Below are positions 25,998 to 35,569 of a stretch of DNA of 64,000 bases, piece by piece. This DNA comes from Laceyella tengchongensis (lineage in GTDB: Bacteria; Bacillota; Bacilli; Thermoactinomycetales; Thermoactinomycetaceae). The notes under the pieces are model-generated. The model did not search any database and had not been told where the DNA came from. It saw only the letters and a list, made by a program, of their open reading frames with translations. A program made the position numbers and the translations under genes. The first letter of the stretch is position 1. Every line of letters starts with the position of its first letter. The stretch is from positions 186,001-250,000 of the forward strand of contig NZ_FXTU01000001.1 of assembly GCF_900182735.1 (NCBI RefSeq). Direction: 5' to 3'.

Positions 25998-26801
25998 TCA
26001 TTTCGCTGAGATTTGGCTATTGTACGCCAATACCCAGCGGGCCGCTTCCGCTACAGAGGCTACGGTGTGGGTTGCTTCCTGTTTCACTGCGGCATCGGCG
26101 ACCGCCATCGCAAAGCTGTGCTTCGTCAGTCGGAGCATGGAGATGTCATTGTAGGAATCGCCGATGCAGGCCACTTCCTCTTCCTTCATGCCTAAGTGAT
26201 CGATCAGCCGTTTAAGACCAACCCCTTTGGAGACGCCAGGCGGCATGAAATCGATGCAATGCCGGTCGGAAATGAAGGAGTCAACCCTGTCGGCGAAATG
26301 TTCTTTCACTGTGGCTTCCAACTTTTTGATTTCGTCCATGTCGCCGATGTAGCATAGCTTGCTGGCGAAAATGGAGGTGCCTAGGCAGTCGAGCACATCG
26401 GCCCGTTCTTCGATCGGCATGCGCATCTGTGTTTCGATCTGTTGAACCAACTCACTTTTGCGCGGCACAAACATGCCATCTTCCTGGCTAATGAAGCCAA
26501 CAAGCTGATATGGTTCGGCGATCTGGAACAACTCGCGGGCCGTATCCCCGTCGAAGTGGGCGGAATACAGGCGTTGATTATTCGTATCATAGATGAACGC
26601 GCCATTTTGGCTGATGCGGTGGAACTCTCCTTGCAGTTCGTTCATCACGCTAACCAATTCTTTATCCATGCGCCCGGAGGCGAGGCAGACTTGCACCCCA
26701 GCGTCGACAAGTGCCATTAAGGCTTCTTTGTCCTCCGGATTCACAGTTTTTTCGTCATTGAATAAGGTGTTGTCTAAGTCACTCACAAATAAACGGATCA
26801 T
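25998..26801 (-). CDS. Cof-type HAD-IIB phosphatase
   Basis: 267 residues from the ATG at 26801 (AGAAAGAG upstream); a GTG four codons earlier is too close to that site. HAD motif I is FVSDLDNTL, motif II is CLASGR, and motifs III/IV are KGVGL and CIGDSYNDISML. A C2-type cap lies between. Members dephosphorylate sugar phosphates, nucleotides or flavin precursors. The substrate cannot be read. It lies 51 bp upstream of rnz in the same direction and could share its transcript. A second Cof-type gene occurs at 43179. Confidence 0.9.
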   Translation of the reverse strand: MIRLFVSDLDNTLFNDEKTVNPEDKEALMALVDAGVQVCLASGRMDKELVSVMNELQGEFHRISQNGAFIYDTNNQRLYSAHFDGDTARELFQIAEPYQLVGFISQEDGMFVPRKSELVQQIETQMRMPIEERADVLDCLGTSIFASKLCYIGDMDEIKKLEATVKEHFADRVDSFISDRHCIDFMPPGVSKGVGLKRLIDHLGMKEEEVACIGDSYNDISMLRLTKHSFAMAVADAAVKQEATHTVASVAEAARWVLAYNSQISAK

Positions 26802-26984
26802 AATGGATGACACTCTTTCTGTTGAGATAATAGATGCATCTCTGTTTAGGTTAACATAAATAAGTGGATAAACACATCATCCAAGAGACTTGCCTTATTT
26901 ATATGAATGTTTCATTTTATATGCATAATGGGTTAATCGAAATGGGTTATGGTTAAAAAAATATAAAAAGCAGGGGATGGGAAC

Positions 26985-27914
26985 ATGAGCCTTTTTCTGT
27001 GGTTTATGCTCATAGCGACATTGGTTGCGGTGCTGTCGGTTCGCCGGGTCAAGCGGCGGACGCGGTTGGTGAAGCCAGACCGGTCGCTCAAGCCGGCCGA
27101 GTGGTCTGCGGAAGAAGTGACGGTTGGCTGGATCGGTCACTCGACCGTACTGATGAATATATACGGGGTAAAAGTGATCACAGATCCGGTGCTAGGAAGA
27201 CGTGTTGGGCAGCAGCTGGGGATCGGCGATTGGCAGATCGGTCCTCGCCGTCATGTTGAACCAGCGGTCACTTACGATGACTTGGGACGAGTAGATGTGA
27301 TCCTGTTGTCCCACGCCCATTTTGACCATTTTGATATCCCCACGTTAAAGCGGCTGGCGCACCCTGATGTGTTGATGGTCGTGCCCAAAAACACGTCCAA
27401 GCTGTTAAAGGGTATGCCATGCCGGCGAATTGTGGAATTGAGTGGAGAAGAGGAAGTTCAGCTCAGCGAATGCGGCCTAACCATTAAAGCGGTGCCGGTG
27501 AAGCATTGGGGAAATCGGTATCCATGGAATGTGGATTATGGGTATACCGGGTATTTAATTGAAAAGCGGGACACGCGGATCTTCTTTCCGGGTGACACCG
27601 CCTACACCCCGGATTTTTACCGTCTACGCGAACGGGGGGAGATCGATCTGTGTTTCATGCCCATCGGTGCATACAGTCCGGACAAATACCAATGGGCACA
27701 TTGCACCCCCGAACAGGCGTGGCAGATGTTTCTCGATACAGGAGCCAATGTGTTGGTGCCGATTCATTGGGATACGATCAAGTTGTCGCAGGAGCCTTTG
27801 CATGAGCCATTGGAGCGGTTGCTTGCTGCCAGTGGGGAACAACGGGATCGGATCGTTATCACGAAACATGGGGAGGTTTATGTGCTGGTCAAGGATAAAG
27901 TCAGCCTGTCATAA
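26985..27914 (+). CDS. MBL-fold hydrolase with N-terminal membrane anchor (UlaG/NAPE-PLD-like)
   Basis: 309 residues, ATG preceded by GGGGATGGG. Residues 1-20 form a hydrophobic anchor. The beta-lactamase-like domain has IGHSTVLMNI, HAHFDHFD (zinc ligands), GDTAYTPDF and PIHWDT. This order is that of the L-ascorbate lactonase and N-acyl-phosphatidylethanolamine phospholipase D group. The substrate is unknown; phospholipid or lactone hydrolysis are the likely options. The gene converges on recQ with a shared hairpin at 27933-27986. Confidence 0.88.
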   Translation: MSLFLWFMLIATLVAVLSVRRVKRRTRLVKPDRSLKPAEWSAEEVTVGWIGHSTVLMNIYGVKVITDPVLGRRVGQQLGIGDWQIGPRRHVEPAVTYDDLGRVDVILLSHAHFDHFDIPTLKRLAHPDVLMVVPKNTSKLLKGMPCRRIVELSGEEEVQLSECGLTIKAVPVKHWGNRYPWNVDYGYTGYLIEKRDTRIFFPGDTAYTPDFYRLRERGEIDLCFMPIGAYSPDKYQWAHCTPEQAWQMFLDTGANVLVPIHWDTIKLSQEPLHEPLERLLAASGEQRDRIVITKHGEVYVLVKDKVSLS

Positions 27915-27932
27915 CGCCTGCTTTGGTGTATC

Positions 27933-27986
27933 TAAGGCGTGTTCCGGGGAAGCGTTGGAAATACCGTTTCCCAGAAACACGCCTTC
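27933..27986. terminator. Long convergent hairpin, possibly element-derived
   Basis: AAGGCGTGTTCC... pairs imperfectly with ...GAAACACGCCTT over about 20 bp. It separates convergent genes. Its outer arms resemble the ends of the MITE-like repeats (GGCGTGT/ACACGCC). Confidence 0.6.
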
Positions 27987-28008
27987 GTGTTGGGTGCAAT
28001 GGGACGGA

Positions 28009-30150
28009 TCACTGCGTTTGCAGTTCGGCCAGCTCTTTTTTTAAGATGGCTGCTTTGATAGCCATGTAGTCTACCTCGTCTGGCAACGCGTCTTTGAGCG
28101 GACGGAGTTTGTGCGCGCCTAATTCGTCGATTTTGCGCATGATCAGTGCTTCCCAGCGGGCAGGGATGAAGGCGTCCCAATCCAGCGGATGGCCGTCTAG
28201 GCCGGCGCGGATGAGATGGTCTTCAATCGTTCCCCGCGTCAATTGCCGCAGTTTGGCGATCTCATCGATCGTTTTCCCTTCTTGGAATAAACGGTAGGTG
28301 TGCAGGTGACTCTGTTCTTTTTCCGACTGTTCGGGAGCGGAAGCTGTTCGCCTGCGCCCATGCTTGTCCACGTATTTTTGAATCAAGGCTAGAAAAGCAT
28401 GACCGTGTTTGGCGTATTTCAGCTCACCCACACCGGGGATGGCTCGCATCTCCTGTTCGGTGATCGGCAAGCGTCGGCACATCTCTTTGAGCGTGCTGTC
28501 TTGGAAAATGATGTATGGCGGCAATTGTTCTCGCTCGGAAATCGATTTCCTGAGTGCTTTCAGTTCTTCGAACAGCAGAGAACCTCGGCTAGGCTCAACC
28601 ATCGGCGTGCGTATTTCTTCGCGGTGGAGCAGTACGCGCCGGGAACCTTTTAAGACCTCAATCGCCAGTGGCGTCAGCTTGGCAACGGGCACGCTGGGGT
28701 GTGACAAGTCCAGGGTGAGGTAATGGTTGCTCACCAACTGGTGGCAAAGCTGGATGATTTCTTTTTCGGTGTGGTCTTTCATGATGCCATAGGTGGAGAG
28801 GCGATCCAACCCCCAGCTGAGAATGCGCTTGTTTTTGGACCCGCGCAACACCTTGGACACCACGGTGAAGCCGAAGCGTTCATTCATGCGTTTGATGCAG
28901 GAGAAGATTTTTTGCGCATCAATGGTGCGGTCTTCTGCTTCGCCCAGCTTTTTGCGGCAATTGCCACAGGTGCCGCAAGTGTAGGGATGATCATTGCCAA
29001 AATACCGGATAAATGCTTGCTGGTAACACTCATCAGTAAAGCAATAATCCACCATGCACCGTAATTTGCTAAGTTCCAACGTTTTGCGCTCCGGAGTCAT
29101 CTCGGAATGGTCGATCAGGTATTTTTGCGTTTGGATATCCGTCGGCGAGAACAGCAGGATACACTCGCTTCGGTCGCCATCCCTGCCAGCTCGTCCCGCT
29201 TCCTGATAGTAACATTCCAGGTTGCGGGGCAGATTATAATGGATTACAAATCGGACATTGGATTTGTCGATCCCCATGCCAAACGCGTTAGTAGCGATGA
29301 TGGTTTGAATCCGGTCATAGGAAAACGCTTCTTGGGCCCGATTGCGCTCCAGATCGCTCATGCCTGCATGATATTTGGCGACAGGAAAGCCTTCTTCTTG
29401 CAAATAGCGATGCAACTGATCCACTTCTTTGCGGGTGGAGCAATATAGGATGCCGGTCTGCCCTGGGTGATCGCGCAGATATTGCGTGATGAATTCACGC
29501 TTTTGCCCGTCGCGGTGGACATAAAAGGAAAGATTGTCCCGTTCCAGCTTAGTCGAGAAAATATGCTTTGGCGAGATTTGCAACAAATTGGCGATATCGT
29601 CGCGCACATCCACCGTGGCTGTCGCGGTCAAGGCGGCGATCAATGGCCTGCGCGGCAATGTCAGCAAGCGTTCGGCCATGGAGCGGTAGCTAGGGCGAAA
29701 GTCATGTCCCCACGTCGAGATACAGTGCGCTTCGTCAATGGTAACCAAATAGATGGGCAATGTCTCGAAAATGGTTTGGAAGCGCTCAGATTCCAAGCGC
29801 TCAGGTGCGATGTAGAGCAATTTGACTTCGCCGGATCGGAGCGCTTCAATGCGCTGGTCGATCTCATGGGGTTGTAGCGTGCTGTTGATGTATGTGGCGG
29901 AAATGCCTAGTTGCTTTAAGCCGTCCACTTGATCCTTCATCAAGGAGATCAAGGGGGAAATCACGATGGTAATCCCTGGAAACATCAACGCCGGAATTTG
30001 GTAGCAGATGGATTTGCCCCCGCCAGTCGGCATAATGCCCATCGTGTTATGCCCGGCCAAGATGCTCTGGATGATTTTGCGTTGCCCCGGACGGAATGTA
30101 GCGTAACCGTAAAATTTTTGCAGGAGTAGTTCCGCTTGTTCGATTGACAC
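28009..30150 (-). CDS. recQ: ATP-dependent DNA helicase RecQ
   Basis: About 713 residues from a GTG at 30150, five bases after GGGTGA; an ATG at 30174 gives 721 residues. Superfamily 2 helicase motifs are clear: PTGGGKS, TIDEAHCIS, ALTATA, and GRAGRDGDRSECIL. A RecQ-Ct zinc region has the cysteine set CxxxxCGTCGNCR. An HRDC domain at about 530-605 (LPPYIIFQDSTL, IPGVGELK) and a C-terminal helix-turn-helix (KTIDEIAKLRQLTRGTIEDH) follow. It unwinds DNA 3'-5' in recombination repair. The domain order matches Bacillus RecQ. The gene is monocistronic. Confidence 0.95.
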   Translation of the reverse strand: MSIEQAELLLQKFYGYATFRPGQRKIIQSILAGHNTMGIMPTGGGKSICYQIPALMFPGITIVISPLISLMKDQVDGLKQLGISATYINSTLQPHEIDQRIEALRSGEVKLLYIAPERLESERFQTIFETLPIYLVTIDEAHCISTWGHDFRPSYRSMAERLLTLPRRPLIAALTATATVDVRDDIANLLQISPKHIFSTKLERDNLSFYVHRDGQKREFITQYLRDHPGQTGILYCSTRKEVDQLHRYLQEEGFPVAKYHAGMSDLERNRAQEAFSYDRIQTIIATNAFGMGIDKSNVRFVIHYNLPRNLECYYQEAGRAGRDGDRSECILLFSPTDIQTQKYLIDHSEMTPERKTLELSKLRCMVDYCFTDECYQQAFIRYFGNDHPYTCGTCGNCRKKLGEAEDRTIDAQKIFSCIKRMNERFGFTVVSKVLRGSKNKRILSWGLDRLSTYGIMKDHTEKEIIQLCHQLVSNHYLTLDLSHPSVPVAKLTPLAIEVLKGSRRVLLHREEIRTPMVEPSRGSLLFEELKALRKSISEREQLPPYIIFQDSTLKEMCRRLPITEQEMRAIPGVGELKYAKHGHAFLALIQKYVDKHGRRRTASAPEQSEKEQSHLHTYRLFQEGKTIDEIAKLRQLTRGTIEDHLIRAGLDGHPLDWDAFIPARWEALIMRKIDELGAHKLRPLKDALPDEVDYMAIKAAILKKELAELQTQ

Positions 30151-30329
30151 TCGATTCACCCACTTACAAAGCATAGCTCGACATGATATGCAATCATTTT
30201 ACATGATTTTTCTGATGTTGACATGAAGGAATTCCCCAGGAAGCGCGCTATCATTCCGGTTCCCTTGTAAGCGGAGGGCGTCCAAGGTTATCCTATACAA
30301 TGAACGCAACAAGAGTGGAGGAACGAAAC

Positions 30330-31322
30330 ATGTTATTCATCGACAATCGGAACATCACTGATCCGCGGATCAACTTGGCGATAGAAGAGTATGCACTCAA
30401 GCATTTGGATATTGAGGAGACGTATCTCCTGTTTTATATCAATGAACCTTCCATCATTATCGGCAAACATCAAAACACAGTGGAAGAAATCAATGTCGAT
30501 TATGTGCGGGAAAAAGGCATTCACGTGGTGCGCCGGCTGTCCGGTGGTGGAGCGGTGTACCATGATCTGGGCAATCTCAACTTCAGCTTTATCACCAAAG
30601 ACGATGGCAAGAGCTTTGCTAATTTCCGCAAGTTTACAGAACCGGTCATCTCCGCACTGGAGAGTTTGAACATCAAAGCCGAATTGAGCGGGCGGAATGA
30701 TATTTTGGTCGATGGGAAGAAAGTGTCCGGCAACGCCCAATTTTCAACGAGGGGACGCATGTTCAGCCATGGCACGCTGATGTTTAACGTCAATATCGAA
30801 GAAGTGGTTAAAGCACTGCAAGTGAAGAAAGAAAAAATCGAATCCAAAGGGATCAAATCAGTGCGGAGCCGGGTTGCTAACCTGGTGGATTACTTGGTGG
30901 AACCAATGTCCATCCAGGACTTTCGGCAGGTGCTATTGACGCACATCTTCGCTGGAAAGCAACCGATCCCGCAGGTTGAACTGACCGCCGCAGATTGGGC
31001 CGAGATTGAAAAAATCGCCGACCAGCGTTACCGGAATTGGGATTGGAATTTCGGCGAGTCGCCGGAATTTAATGTCCAACACAGCAAGCGGTTCCCGATC
31101 GGATCGATTGACATCCGCCTCGATGTCGGGGAAAAAGGCGTTATCCGCCAGTGCAAAATCTATGGGGACTTCTTTGGTGTGGGGGATGTGGCCGATATTG
31201 AACAGCGCTTGGCAGGGGTTCGGTATGACCGGGATGCCATCGAGAAAGCGTTGGCAGATGTGGATGTGAAGCATTATTTTGGTGACATCACCAAAGAGGA
31301 ATTTATCGACTTGGTGTATTGA
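30330..31322 (+). CDS. lplJ: Lipoate-protein ligase
   Basis: 330 residues from the ATG at 30330 (GTGGAGGAA upstream); an in-frame ATG ten codons earlier lacks a site. It attaches free lipoate to the E2 and GcvH proteins by way of lipoyl-AMP. The family core RRLSGGGAVYHDLGNLNFS and the lysine region GKKVSGNAQF are present, and a C-terminal accessory domain (about 245-330) completes the LplA/LplJ length. The gene is monocistronic, between recQ (divergent) and a hairpin at 31385. Confidence 0.95.
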   Translation: MLFIDNRNITDPRINLAIEEYALKHLDIEETYLLFYINEPSIIIGKHQNTVEEINVDYVREKGIHVVRRLSGGGAVYHDLGNLNFSFITKDDGKSFANFRKFTEPVISALESLNIKAELSGRNDILVDGKKVSGNAQFSTRGRMFSHGTLMFNVNIEEVVKALQVKKEKIESKGIKSVRSRVANLVDYLVEPMSIQDFRQVLLTHIFAGKQPIPQVELTAADWAEIEKIADQRYRNWDWNFGESPEFNVQHSKRFPIGSIDIRLDVGEKGVIRQCKIYGDFFGVGDVADIEQRLAGVRYDRDAIEKALADVDVKHYFGDITKEEFIDLVY

Positions 31323-31384
31323 TGACCAAACACGCCGACCTTGGCACCACACCCGGAAAGAAGATAGTTGCTATTGACACGGGA

Positions 31385-31416
31385 AAAAGCGATGTCGTCA
31401 GCGGGACATCGCTTTT
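31385..31416. terminator. Bidirectional terminator
   Basis: AAAAGCGATGTC pairs perfectly with GACATCGCTTTT and has T-tracts on both strands. It serves lplJ and the convergent hypothetical gene. Confidence 0.85.
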
Positions 31417-31418
31417 AT

Positions 31419-32315
31419 TTATACAATGTGTTTCAATTCCCCTTCTGCTAATCGTTTGTTGAACGCCGTCAAAAATGCTTCCTGCTTATGAAAGAGCACA
31501 TGTTCTAAAACGAATTCCTGATAGCCTTGTTCAAGGAGGAAATATAATACGCTGCGAAATAGTTTGGGGCCGTGGGGGTTGGTGGGGTCGATGAGTTGGA
31601 AGCTGGAATTGTACTCTTTGATCGTTTCCAGTAAAAAGAGGGTGCTCAAGCGCCCATTGGGCAAGGTGAACGCATATTCTTCCAGCACATAGCGATTGCG
31701 GTTGCCGCTGAATTGTACGCGTTCTTTGGGGATCAATGGCGGATGTTGTTGTTGTAGGACATGGGGCGCGATCGTCAAATCGAGCCGGTCGTGTTGGGTT
31801 GAGATGAAGCGGCGAACCGCTTTGTAGTTGTTGAGGGCGGGAACAAGGGAAACGCGGCCGAGGAATGTTTGGATGATCAATTTTTGATCGATGATTTTAT
31901 AACCAAACAAAATGTCTTGGTCGATGAAGCCCCATCCTTTTGGTGACAAGGTAATGCGGCCCAAATGCAAGAGCTGTTGTAATCTGATTCGCAGCAGGGA
32001 GAGGCTTGGGCAAGGACTGATCCGTTCTGTCCAACGTTCATACGCGTGGCTGTCAATGTGAACGGTCAATTCCATGGATGCGGTGGAAATGCGTGTGCGC
32101 GGCGTGTGGCGGCGTTGCCGTTTCACCACGCGCATCAGTTCATGTTTGCTGAGATAATGGTCGTGATGAAGAAAGCATGTCCAATCGGCAAGTTTAATTT
32201 TTTTATTAATAAACGTCTTACTATTTAAGACCTGATAACTTAAAGGATTTCGCTTTAACTCATTAAGCCAATTTTTGGAAGGGAGTGGTGTGTCAAATGG
32301 CCTGTGGCTATGCAT
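31419..32315 (-). CDS. Hypothetical protein, 298 residues
   Basis: The start is the ATG at 32315, preceded by AAAGGAGTGG; the longer frame to 32465 has no ribosome site. The product is soluble, basic and has no signal peptide. A central block, DSHAYERWTERIS, followed by RIRLQQLLHLGRITL and WGFIDQDILFGYKIIDQ, looks like a short folded domain with alternating strands. A helical C-terminus (FRSVLYFLLEQGYQEFVLEHVLFH) follows. I do not recognise a family. It is monocistronic with a shared terminator. The 400-bp gap upstream (32466-32800) shows no further gene. Confidence 0.7.
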   Translation of the reverse strand: MHSHRPFDTPLPSKNWLNELKRNPLSYQVLNSKTFINKKIKLADWTCFLHHDHYLSKHELMRVVKRQRRHTPRTRISTASMELTVHIDSHAYERWTERISPCPSLSLLRIRLQQLLHLGRITLSPKGWGFIDQDILFGYKIIDQKLIIQTFLGRVSLVPALNNYKAVRRFISTQHDRLDLTIAPHVLQQQHPPLIPKERVQFSGNRNRYVLEEYAFTLPNGRLSTLFLLETIKEYNSSFQLIDPTNPHGPKLFRSVLYFLLEQGYQEFVLEHVLFHKQEAFLTAFNKRLAEGELKHIV

Positions 32316-32801
32316 GAAAGCCACTCCTTTCTGTATTTGGTCAAGTTGGAAGCCTGCCAATCTTGTTTGCATCCGTGTCGATAGGTGAAAAACCGATCTT
32401 GGGAGGGCGGTGAGCCCAGGTGCAAAGGGGTTACTCGGTGCACCCCACCATCCATATCTCTCCATCCAAAAGATGGGTTAAATCGTTGAAAAAAATGGGG
32501 TTGTATATTCATATTACCATAAATAACCCAATTTATGCGAATATTTTTATACATTAATAAGAGTAGTTTTTCACGTCATTCCGTTGTGGGGTGCACTCTT
32601 TTTGATTGAAATTCGGCCAAGAGAGCTGGTTTGAATAGATGGGAAAATCATTCATTAAAACGCATGTAAGTCACAACTTGTCTAGGCCGATGGTATCGGT
32701 TAAGCCTGCGGTGGATGGAAGGGATCGGCTGGCGTATGTTAATGCTGTAATAGATTAATACCCGTTTTGTAGGGAAGTTATGATCAAATTCTCATAAAAC
32801 C

Positions 32802-32831
32802 TTGACAAAACTCTGAATATTCTATTACGAT
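32802..32831 (+). promoter_or_regulatory. Promoter of the paa operon
   Basis: TTGACA (32802-32807) is followed after 18 bases by TACGAT. It lies immediately upstream of the palindromic operator. Confidence 0.6.
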
Positions 32832-32837
32832 AAAAAC

Positions 32838-32853
32838 AAACAAGCGCTTGTTT
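32838..32853. promoter_or_regulatory. Perfect palindrome, likely TetR operator
   Basis: AAACAAGCGCTTGTTT is a perfect 16-bp palindrome between the -10 region and the ribosome site of the TetR gene. It is where an autoregulatory TetR repressor would block transcription. Confidence 0.75.
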
Positions 32854-32871
32854 TAAAGAAAGGATTTAGCT

Positions 32872-33444
32872 ATGCCAAAAAAAGGGAGAAGAGAAGAAAT
32901 CCTAGCCATCGCTTGTCGCTTGTTCAGCCAAAAAGGATACCATGGCACCACGATTCGTGATATTTCCGAAGCTTGTGGAATTTTGGCGGGCAGCTTGTAT
33001 GCTCATATCAATACCAAGGAAGATTTGTTGTTTGAGATCACCAATCGGGGGGCGGATGCTTTCTTGCAATCGTTGGCCCCGATCGTGGAGAGCCGGGTCA
33101 CGGCCAAGCAGAAGCTGAAGCAAGCCGTTCGCGCGCACATCCAAGTGGTGGAAGCCAATCTTGAAGCGGCCACGGTGTTTTTCCATGAATGGAAGGCATT
33201 GACGGGTGAGCGGTTTGAGCAGATTCAGGAAAAGCGGGACCAATATGAAGGCATGTGGTCGGCCATTTTGGCGGAGGGTGTGCAAGAAGGGATCTTCCAA
33301 TTGCAAGATGAGAAATTCGCCCGTCTGTTGATTTTATCGGTGGGCAACTGGATTTACCAATGGTACCGCCCAGATGGCGGGTTGAGTGCCGAAGAAATCG
33401 CAGATCGGTTTGTAGCGTTGATGCTGCACGGATTTGTGAGATAG
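32872..33444 (+). CDS. TetR family repressor of phenylacetate genes (PaaR-like)
   Basis: 190 residues, ATG with AAAGGATTT upstream. The N-terminal helix-turn-helix (REEILAIACRLFSQKGYHGTTIRDIS, broken here as REEILAIACRLF-SQKGYHGTTIRDIS) is typical of TetR and the rest is a helical ligand domain of the TetR_C_33/FadR type. It opens the paa operon with 17 bp before paaA. In related systems the TetR repressor releases DNA on binding phenylacetyl-CoA. The palindrome at 32838-32853 is the likely binding site, so autoregulation and operon control are inferred from position. Confidence 0.88.
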   Translation: MPKKGRREEILAIACRLFSQKGYHGTTIRDISEACGILAGSLYAHINTKEDLLFEITNRGADAFLQSLAPIVESRVTAKQKLKQAVRAHIQVVEANLEAATVFFHEWKALTGERFEQIQEKRDQYEGMWSAILAEGVQEGIFQLQDEKFARLLILSVGNWIYQWYRPDGGLSAEEIADRFVALMLHGFVR

Positions 33445-33461
33445 GGATGGGAGGGAGAGGC

Positions 33462-34400
33462 TTGCAAGAACAAGATTACTGTTCGTTCATGGAGCGAATC
33501 GAACGCGGAGAGAAGATCGAGGCGACTGAATGGATGCCGGATGAATACCGCAAACTTCTAGTCAAATTGATCCACATGCATGCAGTAAGTGAGATCATGG
33601 GTGCATATCCGGAGAAAGAGTGGGTTCCCAAGGCTCCCAGCTTGCGGCGCAAACTGGCGATCATGGCCAAGGTGCAAGATGAGATGGGCCATGGGCAGTT
33701 GCTGTTGCGCGTCGCCGAGGATTTGTGCGCCCCGTGGGGCAAAACGCGTGAAGAGCTTATTTCCGACATTTACAGGCAACGGGTGAAATTTCACAATGTC
33801 TTTCACATGGAAGCTCGTACTTGGGCAGATGCGGGTGTGATCGGTTGGTTGGTCGACGGGGCAGCCATCATTAACCAAGCAGCGCTCCTAGAAACCTCCT
33901 ACGCTCCTTACGCCCGGGTGTTGAAGCGGATCTGTGCCGAAGAGAGCTTTCACATGCAACATGGAGAGAACATCATTTTGGCGCTGGCCATGGGAACAGA
34001 AGCGCAACGGGAGATGTTGCAAGAGGCCGTTAATTACTGGTGGGAATCGTTGCTGTTCTTTTTCGGCCCCAAAGAGGTCACCCCGGCGGCTGAGCGTATG
34101 CTTCATTACCGCATACGCATTAAGACGAATGAGGAGTTGCGGCAAAAGTTTTTGGACAAGTATGTCCCGCGCATCTGGTCGCTGGGCTTGACGGTGCCCG
34201 ATCCGCAGTTGCGTTATGACGAGACAGAGAAGTGCTGGCGCTATTCGGAGCCCGATTGGGAGAAATTTGGCCGGATTGTGCGCGACTGTATGGGTCCCAA
34301 ATCGCAGGAGCGGATGGCGTTGCGCCGTCGCGCCCACGAAGGTCAACTCTGGGTGCGTGAAGCGATGATTCGCTCCCGGGCTTTGATGCATGCGGTGTGA
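33462..34400 (+). CDS. paaA: 1,2-phenylacetyl-CoA epoxidase subunit PaaA
   Basis: 312 residues from a TTG at 33462 directly after GGGAGGGAGAGG; the frame to 33360 overlaps the TetR gene and is unsupported. Diiron catalytic subunit of the PaaABC(E) multicomponent monooxygenase that epoxidises the ring of phenylacetyl-CoA. Ferritin-like EXXH motifs are visible as DEMGHGQ (about 90) and AEESFHMQHGE (about 165). WADAGVIGWLVDGAAI is characteristic of PaaA. It is translated with paaB, whose start lies 11 bp downstream. Confidence 0.95.
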   Translation: MQEQDYCSFMERIERGEKIEATEWMPDEYRKLLVKLIHMHAVSEIMGAYPEKEWVPKAPSLRRKLAIMAKVQDEMGHGQLLLRVAEDLCAPWGKTREELISDIYRQRVKFHNVFHMEARTWADAGVIGWLVDGAAIINQAALLETSYAPYARVLKRICAEESFHMQHGENIILALAMGTEAQREMLQEAVNYWWESLLFFFGPKEVTPAAERMLHYRIRIKTNEELRQKFLDKYVPRIWSLGLTVPDPQLRYDETEKCWRYSEPDWEKFGRIVRDCMGPKSQERMALRRRAHEGQLWVREAMIRSRALMHAV

Positions 34401-34411
34401 GGTGGGATCAA

Positions 34412-34798
34412 ATGACTGAAAAAATGGAATATGGCGTCTTCGAGGTATTTGTGCAGCGGACGCATCTAGATCATCATGTCCATGTGGGCAACTTGCTGGC
34501 CCCTTCCGCCGATGTGGCAGCGCAGATGGCGCGGGAAAACTTCTTGCGGCGGGAGAAAGTGGTCAGCCTGTGGGTGGTTCCCCGGGACCAGATCACCGCT
34601 GTTTCTGAACATGGAGAGTGGTTGGGACGCGAATTGGATCGGAGTTATCGTGAAGTGTCCGGGTACACCGAAAACGGACGGCTGTGGCGTATGTTTAAAG
34701 AGAAAGCGCTAACATTGGAGGAGATCGTGGCTTATGTGGAGCGGCGGAGCGAAGGAGGGAGAAGGAATGGACATCAAAGACGCCCATCAGGCTCGTGA
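34412..34798 (+). CDS. paaB: 1,2-phenylacetyl-CoA epoxidase subunit PaaB
   Basis: 128 residues from the ATG at 34412 (GAGGTGGGAT upstream). PaaB is a small non-catalytic subunit that bridges the PaaAC core. The family signature YGVFEVFVQRTHLDHHVHVGN, broken here as YGVFEVFVQ-RTHLDHHVHVGN, and the repeated A-x-x-x-ARENFLRREK helix are present. Its last ten codons overlap the start of paaC by 32 bp. The C-terminal tail (RNGHQRRPSGS) is basic and looks like an extension created by this overlap. Confidence 0.92.
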   Translation: MTEKMEYGVFEVFVQRTHLDHHVHVGNLLAPSADVAAQMARENFLRREKVVSLWVVPRDQITAVSEHGEWLGRELDRSYREVSGYTENGRLWRMFKEKALTLEEIVAYVERRSEGGRRNGHQRRPSGS

Positions 34799-35564
34799 GC
34801 ATCCAACTTATCACCAGGCATTGGTCCGGTGGATAACTCAGTTGGCCGACGATGAATTGACATTGGGCCATCGGGACTCGGAGTGGCTGGGACTGTGCCC
34901 TGACATTGAAGGAGATGTCGCATTTAGTTCGATTGCGCAAGATGAAGTGGGACATGCCGCCTTCTACTTTGAGCTCTTGCATGAATTGGGTGAACCTGAT
35001 CCTGATAGGCTGGCCTTTGCCCGAAAGACCCACGAACGGCGCAACGCCAAGCTGGTGGAACAGGAAAATGGCGATTGGGCATACTCCATTCTCCGCCACA
35101 CCCTCTACGACATTTTTGATGGGATCCGACTGGAAGCGATGCGCCAATCCAGTTACCTGCCGCTCAGGCACGGGGTGGCGAAGATCCAGCGGGAAGAGGC
35201 GTACCATTTGTTGCATATGAAGACATGGGTGGTCCGCATGGGCAAAGCGGGCGGTGAAGCGAGACAATACCTAGAGGAAGCGGCAGTGCGCCTATGGCCG
35301 CAATTGGATGACCTCTTTTCCTTTGGGGATGCGGATGAGGAAACGCTGTTGCGGTTTGGGATCATCGCATTTGGCTCCGCCGAATGCCAGAAGCGCTGGG
35401 AAGAACAGGTGAAAGTCATTTTCGGACAAGCGGGCCTTCTCTGGCCGGGGGAGATTCCACTTAGTGGGCGCGATGGCCGGCTGGGGCAGCATGACCCCGC
35501 ATTGGCCCAGTTGCTGGAGACGATGACAGAAGTATACCGCCTTGACCCCGTAGCGAGGTGGTGA
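34767..35564 (+). CDS. paaC: 1,2-phenylacetyl-CoA epoxidase subunit PaaC
   Basis: 265 residues from the ATG at 34767 with GAAGGAGGGAG upstream. A ferritin-like structural partner of PaaA. It shows LADDELTLGHRDSEWLG, AQDEVGHAAFYFELLHE and REEAYHLLHMKTWV, the standard PaaC motifs. The protein lacks a full diiron set in known complexes and supports PaaA. Length (about 250 in relatives) fits. The start overlaps paaB, so translation is coupled, and paaD starts 6 bp after the stop. Confidence 0.94.
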   Translation: MDIKDAHQAREHPTYHQALVRWITQLADDELTLGHRDSEWLGLCPDIEGDVAFSSIAQDEVGHAAFYFELLHELGEPDPDRLAFARKTHERRNAKLVEQENGDWAYSILRHTLYDIFDGIRLEAMRQSSYLPLRHGVAKIQREEAYHLLHMKTWVVRMGKAGGEARQYLEEAAVRLWPQLDDLFSFGDADEETLLRFGIIAFGSAECQKRWEEQVKVIFGQAGLLWPGEIPLSGRDGRLGQHDPALAQLLETMTEVYRLDPVARW

Positions 35565-35569
35565 AGGAA

